Origin: Xanthobacteraceae bacterium
Lineage (GTDB): Bacteria > Pseudomonadota > Alphaproteobacteria > Rhizobiales > Xanthobacteraceae
Direction: 5' to 3'
DNA length: 39,170 nucleotides
NCBI GenBank assembly: GCA_009694215.1
Contig: SHVN01000014.1
Location: 1-39,170 of the forward strand
Below are positions 34,299-39,170 of the stretch, one piece after another (the stretch's first letter is position 1; each line of letters begins with the position of its first letter). Made by a program: the position numbers and the translations under genes. Below the pieces are notes generated by a model. The model worked only from the letters and a program-made list of their open reading frames with translations, was not told the DNA's origin and did no database searches.

Positions 34299-35273
34299 GT
34301 GCCGTCACGCCTTGCCAAATTCGCCGCCGCTTTGCTGCTGCTGGCCGCGGCCGCGCCCGCCGTGCAGGCGCAGGACTTCCCCAACCGGCCGATCCGCATG
34401 GTGATCGCCTTCCCGCCGGGGGGGCCGACCGATTTCGTCGGCCGCCTCGTCGCCGACAAGCTCAAGGACTCGCTCGGGCAGGTCATCATCGAGAACAAGC
34501 CCGGCGCCAACGGCGCGATCGGCGCGGACTTCGTCGCGAAGTCGCCGCCAGACGGATACACCCTGTTCCTCACCACGGTCGGCGCGGTCGCCATCACCCC
34601 GAACATGCGCACCGACCTGCCCTACGACGTGCTGCGCGACTTCGCGCCGGTGACGCTGGTGGTGCGCAACACCACCGTCGTCGTCGTGCGTGCCGACAGC
34701 CCCGCCAATTCCACCAAGGACCTCGCGGCGATGGCCAAGGCCAAGCCGGGAGAGATTCCATTCGCCTCCACCGGCGTCGGCTCGACCACGCATCTGGCGC
34801 TGGAGCTGTTCTCGACCGCGGCCGGCGTCAAGTTCGTGCATGTGCCCTATCGCGGCGCCGCTCCCGCCCTCACCGATCTGCTCGGCGGCCAGGTCCAGGC
34901 GTTCTCCGCCGACGTGCCGGTGCTGATGCCGCAGATCGCCGCGGGCAAGGTCAAGGCGCTCGGCGCGGCCTCCGGCCAGCGCAATCCGAAACTGCCGGAC
35001 GTGCCGACGCTCGCCGAGCAAGGCTATCCCGACACCTCGTCGGACAACTGGTATGGGCTGCTCGCGCCGGCCAAGACGCCGCCGGCGGTGATCGCCAAGA
35101 TCCACAGCGCCTTCGTCGCCGCGATCAACGATCTGGTGGTGAAGCAGAAGCTGATCGATTCGGGCGCGGTGCCGGTGGCGGACACGCCGGAGCAGTTCGG
35201 CAAGTTCCTCAAGGATGAGCTCGCGCGCTGGGGCAAGGTCGTGCGCGAGAAGGGCATCAAGGAGCCGAGCTGA
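34299..35273 (+). CDS. Tripartite tricarboxylate transporter-type (Bug) substrate-binding protein
   Basis: A 324-residue periplasmic binding protein of the Bug/TctC family. Its signal peptide ([20 protein letters not shown]) is followed by the characteristic [18 protein letters not shown] and the conserved [23 protein letters not shown] (only part cited per block), then [20 protein letters not shown]. The GTG start at 34299 has a strong GGGAGG; a longer frame from 34185 is not plausible. No TctA or TctB permease is in the window, so it is an orphan binding protein, a common state for this family. It interrupts the S49-glyQ neighbourhood on the opposite strand. Confidence 0.94.
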   Translation: MPSRLAKFAAALLLLAAAAPAVQAQDFPNRPIRMVIAFPPGGPTDFVGRLVADKLKDSLGQVIIENKPGANGAIGADFVAKSPPDGYTLFLTTVGAVAITPNMRTDLPYDVLRDFAPVTLVVRNTTVVVVRADSPANSTKDLAAMAKAKPGEIPFASTGVGSTTHLALELFSTAAGVKFVHVPYRGAAPALTDLLGGQVQAFSADVPVLMPQIAAGKVKALGAASGQRNPKLPDVPTLAEQGYPDTSSDNWYGLLAPAKTPPAVIAKIHSAFVAAINDLVVKQKLIDSGAVPVADTPEQFGKFLKDELARWGKVVREKGIKEPS

Positions 35274-35286
35274 CGACTTTCATTTG

Positions 35287-35357
35287 AGCATGATCTTGTC
35301 CGAAAACCGGCTCCTACCCCGGATCAAGTCCGGGCCAGGCATTCTCGGGATCATGCT
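35287..35357. repeat. Dispersed AGCATGATC palindromic repeat
   Basis: The element starts with AGCATGATC (35287-35295) and ends with its complement GATCATGCT (35349-35357). CTTGTCCGAAAACCGG follows the first arm and CCCGGATCAAGTCCGGG forms an inner stem. This is a well-known kind of Rhizobiales interspersed repeat. It touches the stop of the small membrane gene and lies 13 bp after the Bug gene stop, so it may terminate both. Confidence 0.8.
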
Positions 35358-35549
35358 TTAGCGATCGGTCCGATATTCGCCGGTCGCGGGGTCGCGGCGC
35401 AGCGTCGGCACGCCGGCGCGCTCCGGATCGGACACGCTAACCGGATGCGCACGGTCGAGCTCGGTGTTGACGCGCTGCCATTCCCTGGCGAACAGCTTGA
35501 TCAGGATGACGGCGCCGATTGCGCCGAGTGCCCAAGCGACGACAGGCAT
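35358..35549 (-). CDS. Small single-pass membrane protein
   Basis: A 63-residue protein with one N-terminal membrane helix (VVAWALGAIGAVILIKLFA), a basic juxtamembrane stretch, and a polar tail ending TLRRDPATGEYRTDR. I recognise the tail pattern (VPTLxRDPxTGxYR) from small Rhizobiales proteins next to S49 peptidases. ATG 35549 has AGGAGG five bases upstream; GTG 35555 overlaps that site and is less likely. It begins nine bases after the restored stop of the peptidase gene, so it is probably co-transcribed. Confidence 0.82.
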   Translation of the reverse strand: MPVVAWALGAIGAVILIKLFAREWQRVNTELDRAHPVSVSDPERAGVPTLRRDPATGEYRTDR

Positions 35550-35558
35550 CACCACCTC

Positions 35559-36450
35559 CTACAATCCGTAACGCGACCATAACGCCCGCGCCTCGAGCGT
35601 CGCAACCATGTCGTCCGCTAGGCTTCGAACCGCTCCACAACTGCCCGAGGCCGCCGCGGCTCACGCCCACCACCCGCCGGCCGAACAGCCCGCGCTCCGC
35701 GATCAGGGGCGTGTGCACCTTCTCGCCATAGCGCTCGCGTAGCACCGCGCGCATGTCGCCGACGGCATCGACAAGGCCGAGTTCGCGGCCGCGTTGACCG
35801 GTCCAATATGCCCCAGAGAACAAGGCGGATTCACGGCTGTCGAGCTTGTCGCCCCGCCGCGCCTTCACGAGCGCGATGAAGCTTTCGTGAATTTCGCGCT
35901 GGATCGCCTTGAGACGCTCAACGTCCTCGGCCTTCTCCGGCAGGAACGGATCCAGCATCGCCTTGTTCTCACCGGACGTGTAGAGCCGCCGCTCGATGCC
36001 GACCTTCTCGATCAGCTTGTCGAAACCAAACGAGCCGCCGACCACGCCGATCGAGCCGACGATCGAGGAGGCGTCGGCGACGATCTCGTCGGCGGCGCAG
36101 GCGATCATGTAGCCGCCGGAAGCCGCGACGTCCTCGACGAAGGCCCGGACCGGAATCTTCTTCTCGCCGGCAAGCGCGCGGATGCGCCGGAGGATCAGGT
36201 ACGACTGCACCGCCGCGCCGCCCGGCAAATTGATCAAAAGCGCCACCGCGCGGATGTGTCGCATCGCGAACGCCCGCTCCAGCGAGCGCGCCACATTGGC
36301 GAGCGTGAGGCCGGGCTTGAGCGGGCTCGAAATGCCAATGACGCCGGAGAGTCTCACGACCGGCACGATGGGGATGTCGGCACGAAAACGCGCCGGCAGC
36401 AGGCTGCGTAGCGCCGCGGGAACTCGATCAGACGTGGACGGCTCGGCCAT
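35559..36450 (-). pseudogene. S49 family peptidase (SohB/SppA-like), C-terminus frameshifted
   Basis: From ATG 36450 the frame gives a complete S49 core: VVRLSGVIG, LLINLPGGAA, the DVAASGGYMIACAADEIVA block with the nucleophile Ser of ASGGY, SIVGSIGVVGG, and a later Lys-rich segment. Near the end the frame departs after LWSGSK and continues as unrelated Arg-rich sequence to 35437. The next frame reads LADDMVATLEARALWSRYGL then stop (35559-35561), a family-like C-terminus. Removing one base of the CC/GG pair at 35621-35622 joins them (GSKLADDM) into 296 residues; the span of 892 nt is one base too long. The catalytic part is unaffected, so activity may remain with an altered tail. The alternative is an assembly error. 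Confidence 0.85.
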
Positions 36451-36578
36451 GTTTCGATCACATATGCGTCAGCAGGGCCATCCTCAAGTCATCCCTTGTT
36501 AACATAACGGAGGCAAGTTGCCGGGAACGATGGATTCGGTGACGCGCTGTCGTCACACAACAATATCGGCGACCGGCA

Positions 36579-36680
36579 ATGAAAACTCTTTTTCTGTGTT
36601 TGCTCATGACATCGATCCTGATCGCGTCGTACTACGGCTCGGCCGCTCCGGCGATGCGGCGGCGGTTGATCAGCCGCTAG
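36579..36680 (+). CDS. Possible 33-residue membrane peptide
   Basis: ATG 36579 opens a 33-codon frame with a hydrophobic N-terminus (MKTLFLCLLMTSILIASYYG) and a basic end (MRRRLISR). It ends inside the last codons of the opposite-strand methyltransferase. There is no clear ribosome-binding site, and such peptides arise by chance. The surrounding 219-bp gap between the S49 and methyltransferase genes shows nothing else definite. Confidence 0.25.
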   Translation: MKTLFLCLLMTSILIASYYGSAAPAMRRRLISR

Positions 36681-37677
36681 CCAGCGGCAGCGCTCCGGCG
36701 CCGCGCAGAACCGCTTCGGCCTCGGCCGTCGGCTTTCCCTCTTCGTCGTTCAGCATCAATCCCGGCAGCAGCGCGAGCGGCGCGCGGCTGCCCTTGCGCG
36801 CGCGCACCAGGACGCGGATCGCAGGCTGACCGGCACGGCCATGGACCGGCAGCACCGCGACGTCACCAAAACGGCTGCCCAGCGCGGCCAGGACATCCGC
36901 CAGACCGTCCGCGCGCCAGATCAGCGTCAGCGTGCCGGCGGAATGAAGCAGGCGTGAAGCGGCATCGACCCAATCGGCAAGCACGTTAGGCGTCGCGACA
37001 TACGCCGCCAGCCGCCCGGGATCGGGCGACACGTTCTGGCGCGCCGGGTCGTTGAATGGCGGATTCATCAGAACGTGATCGGCCGTGCCGGGTCCAACTC
37101 CCTTGGCGATGTAGTCTTCGGCCGGCGCGGTCACGTCCAGGGCAGCCGCCGACGCGCGCCGATCGAGGCCATTGCGCTCGATATTCTCAGCGGCGATCGC
37201 GGCGAGTTCCGGATCAATCTCCACCAGCGTCACACTCACGTCCGGCACCCGGATCGCGAGCGCCAGGCCTGCAGCGCCGACGCCGGAGCCAAGGTCTACG
37301 GCACGATCGCCGGGACGCGCGGCGGTCGCAGCCGCCAGCAGGATGGCGTCGTGGCCGACCCTGTGCCCCCGCCGCTTTTGCTTCAGCCGCAGACGGCCGC
37401 CGAGCACGGCGTCGTCGGTCAGATCGGATTTCGGACCCGGCTCCGCCCCGGCGGACGATGGCCGCAATTCGTGCGCCAGCCCCGCCTCCTCCAGCAGTTG
37501 CCGCGCCGCCGCCCAATCGCCTTCATCGACCACGATCCGCCGCGGTAGCATGCCGAGGGAGCCTTCCAGCACGCTCATGTGCCGGTCCAGAACCATGTGC
37601 GGGATGTCTGCGCTCTTGAGCAGCGCCTCGATCGCGGTGATCAGCACCGCATTGTTGGTCCGGACGAGTTCCTGCAA
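36670..37677 (-). CDS. DUF2007 / TrmN6-like methyltransferase fusion protein
   Basis: A 335-residue two-domain protein. Residues 1-72 (MQELVRTNNAVLITAIEALL through VLEGSLGMLPRRIVVDEGDW) match DUF2007 proteins. After a linker (SSAGAEPGPKSD), residues 86-335 form a Rossmann methyltransferase like tRNA1(Val) adenine-37 N6 methyltransferase: LTDDAVLGGRLRLKQ, the SAM loop VDLGSGVGAAGLALA, and NPPF in motif IV. In relatives as I recall them these are two neighbouring genes, and LTDDAVL is where the second usually begins with Met. The start is TTG 37677 with GGAG upstream. It is divergent from the polyprenyl synthase and upstream of the S49 gene. Confidence 0.85.
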   Translation of the reverse strand: MQELVRTNNAVLITAIEALLKSADIPHMVLDRHMSVLEGSLGMLPRRIVVDEGDWAAARQLLEEAGLAHELRPSSAGAEPGPKSDLTDDAVLGGRLRLKQKRRGHRVGHDAILLAAATAARPGDRAVDLGSGVGAAGLALAIRVPDVSVTLVEIDPELAAIAAENIERNGLDRRASAAALDVTAPAEDYIAKGVGPGTADHVLMNPPFNDPARQNVSPDPGRLAAYVATPNVLADWVDAASRLLHSAGTLTLIWRADGLADVLAALGSRFGDVAVLPVHGRAGQPAIRVLVRARKGSRAPLALLPGLMLNDEEGKPTAEAEAVLRGAGALPLASG

Positions 37678-37855
37678 AGCCGTCAGCTCCGCAGGCGGGT
37701 GACGGCGGCGTCTGGCAGCGCCGAGCGGAAACCGGCTATAACCCCGCCGATGGCGGTATCCGCATTTCCGCCGGTGGGCAGCATGGTTGGCAACATCGGG
37801 TCGTCTCCCGCCGGCCGTGTCGTGGAGCCAATCGTCACATTTACGGCAACCGCAC

Positions 37856-37884
37856 TTGCAGGCCTATCATAGCGTTTCTATCCT
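37856..37884 (+). promoter_or_regulatory. Candidate sigma-70-type promoter of the polyprenyl synthase
   Basis: TTGCAG at 37856-37861 and TATCCT at 37879-37884 are separated by 17 bp, each matching four of six consensus bases. They lie 36-64 bp before the TTG start at 37920. The match is moderate and untested. The rest of the 242-bp divergent gap shows nothing definite. Confidence 0.4.
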
Positions 37885-37919
37885 CTCGCGTACCCCTTCG
37901 ACGAAATCCGGAGACCCAC

Positions 37920-38927
37920 TTGGCCGTCGTCATCCCATTCAGTCCGGCCGACGCCACCATCGACCGCTTGGCGGAGCGCCTCACGCCCGACATGCAGCGG
38001 GTCAATGCCGAGATTCTGACGCGCACCGGCTCCGAGGTGACGATGATCCCGGAGGTCGCCAATCATTTGATTTCTTCCGGCGGAAAGCGGCTGCGGCCGA
38101 TGCTGACGCTGGCGATGGCGAGCCTGACCGGCTACTCCGGCGACGGCCACATCAAGCTCGCCGCCGCGGTCGAGTTCATGCACACCGCGACACTGCTCCA
38201 CGACGATGTGGTGGACGGAAGCGAGATGCGCCGCGGCAGGCCCGCGGCCCGCATGGTCTGGGGCAACGAGGCGAGCGTGCTGGTCGGCGACTTCCTGCTC
38301 GGCCAGGCATTCAAAATGATGGTCGAGGTCGGCTCGATGCGGGCGCTGGATATCCTCTCCAATGCCGCCGCCGTCATCGCCGAGGGCGAGGTCATGCAGC
38401 TTGGCGCGGCCAAGAACACCGCCACCACCGAGGACGAGTATCTCTCCGTGATCCGCGCGAAGACCGCCGAGCTGTTCGCCGCAGCCTGCGAGGTCGGCCC
38501 GGTTCTGACCAATCGGCCGAAGGCCGAGCACGCCGCCTGCCGCTCGTTCGGCATGAACCTCGGCATCGCCTTCCAGCTGGTCGACGACGCGCTCGACTAC
38601 GGCGGCAAGTCGGCCAAGCTCGGCAAGAACGTCGGCGACGACTTCCGCGAGGGCAAGATCACGCTGCCGGTGGTGCTGTCGTTTCGCCGCGGTTCGGAGA
38701 CCGAGCGCGCCTTCTGGTCCCGTACGCTGGAGCATGGCGAGATTACCGACAGCGATCTGGAGACGGCGCTTGGCCTGATGATGAAGCACCGCGCGCTGGA
38801 AGACACCATCGGGCGCGCCCAGCACTACGGCGCGATCGCGCGAGACGCGCTGGCGCTTTTTCCGGCCTCGGAGATGAAGCAGGCGATCGAGGAGGCGGTG
38901 GAATTCTGCACCGCCCGGACGCACTAG
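37920..38927 (+). CDS. ispB: Polyprenyl (octaprenyl/decaprenyl) diphosphate synthase
   Basis: A 335-residue trans-prenyltransferase that builds the ubiquinone side chain from isopentenyl diphosphate. Both aspartate-rich motifs are intact: DDVVD at residues 95-99 and DDALD at 222-226, with GGKRLRP and QLGAAKNTATTEDEY also typical. Product chain length (C45-C50) cannot be read securely. The start is TTG at 37920 with GGAG seven bases upstream, and no later Met fits the conserved AVVIPF N-terminus. It is divergent from the DUF2007-methyltransferase fusion, a familiar Rhizobiales arrangement. Confidence 0.95.
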   Translation: MAVVIPFSPADATIDRLAERLTPDMQRVNAEILTRTGSEVTMIPEVANHLISSGGKRLRPMLTLAMASLTGYSGDGHIKLAAAVEFMHTATLLHDDVVDGSEMRRGRPAARMVWGNEASVLVGDFLLGQAFKMMVEVGSMRALDILSNAAAVIAEGEVMQLGAAKNTATTEDEYLSVIRAKTAELFAAACEVGPVLTNRPKAEHAACRSFGMNLGIAFQLVDDALDYGGKSAKLGKNVGDDFREGKITLPVVLSFRRGSETERAFWSRTLEHGEITDSDLETALGLMMKHRALEDTIGRAQHYGAIARDALALFPASEMKQAIEEAVEFCTARTH

Positions 38928-39013
38928 AGAGAGCAGAATCCGCGGACGACGCACCCGCCGGCATCGGCCGGGAAGCGCATTCGCTGACGCAGCGCCGCAG
39001 CACAGAACCGAGC

Positions 39014-39121
39014 TTACCTCTCCGTTCCGGCCGGTGCGAAATAGAGCATGACTGCAAAGATGACGAGGCCCGGCGTGCAGGCAGCCATCACGCCCAACAG
39101 GAATGCTTGCCAAGTCTCCAT
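39014..39121 (-). CDS. Small membrane protein, 35 residues
   Basis: A short frame from ATG 39121 with GAGAGG eight bases upstream encodes one membrane helix (METWQAFLLGVMAACTPGLV, then IFAVMLYFAPAGTER). The helix composition and good ribosome-binding site favour a real small protein over chance. It is convergent with the polyprenyl synthase. Similar tiny single-helix proteins occur in Rhizobiales, but I cannot name this one. Positions 39122-39170 show no further gene. Confidence 0.55.
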   Translation of the reverse strand: METWQAFLLGVMAACTPGLVIFAVMLYFAPAGTER

Positions 39122-39170
39122 CGCGTCGCCTCTCAAGAATTCACACTCGCCGGGCGCGAAGGCCGATCGC

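Noticed and set aside
1-39170. CRISPR arrays, insertion sequences or prophage genes
   Set aside because: No regularly spaced repeats, transposase, integrase or phage structural motifs were seen on either strand.

Overview
The window is GC-rich (mostly in the mid-60s percent) and gene-dense. It reads as chromosomal sequence of an alphaproteobacterium of the order Hyphomicrobiales (Rhizobiales), probably close to the Bradyrhizobium/Xanthobacteraceae group. This rests on recalled family resemblance: the neighbourhood polyprenyl synthase / DUF2007 / methyltransferase / S49 peptidase / glyQ / glyS / ppdK, a TIGR02301 protein, a NadQ-like NAD regulator, a TAXI-type TRAP transporter, a Bug-type binding protein, and the typical short palindromic intergenic repeats. 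I see no phage, insertion sequence, integrase or CRISPR array.

Layout. 0-4 kb: tRNA-Pro, then a tightly overlapping trio (MmgE/PrpD protein, Sua5, FAD-linked oxidase). 4-7.5 kb: an SRAP protein, several small genes, and a tandem-receiver response regulator broken by a frameshift. 7.7-10 kb: dihydroorotase and a YgfZ-like folate-binding protein, divergent. 10-14 kb: a HigBA-like pair with a frameshifted toxin, tag, an HD hydrolase, a tyrosine phosphatase and a NadQ-like regulator. 14-16.6 kb: a fusion scar, a secreted hypothetical, an AcuI-like reductase and a cold-shock gene with a clear terminator. 16.7-21.5 kb: two tandem MFS paralogues divergent from nadA-nadC, with a 39-bp palindrome directly before nadA. 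21.7-24.5 kb: a decayed methyltransferase, a SleB-like cell-wall hydrolase and two small membrane proteins. 24.5-30.6 kb: a TAXI TRAP transporter and pyruvate phosphate dikinase. 30.7-34.2 kb: glyQ / CDGSH / glyS operon. 34.3-39.1 kb: a Bug protein, a small membrane protein, a frameshifted S49 peptidase, a DUF2007-methyltransferase fusion, a TTG-start polyprenyl diphosphate synthase and a 35-residue membrane peptide.

The most coherent system is NAD metabolism. A regulator with a degenerate Nudix domain and a winged helix (12977-13963) lies 5.6 kb from nadA-nadC, whose leader carries the near-perfect palindrome. nadB is absent between nadA and nadC.

Four genes carry small frame-breaking indels. 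Three are single-base insertions (response regulator, toxin, S49 peptidase) and one is best explained by loss of a GGAT repeat unit. They may be real decay or errors in the assembled sequence, and reads are needed to decide. Family assignments are from recognition of motifs; no database search was run.
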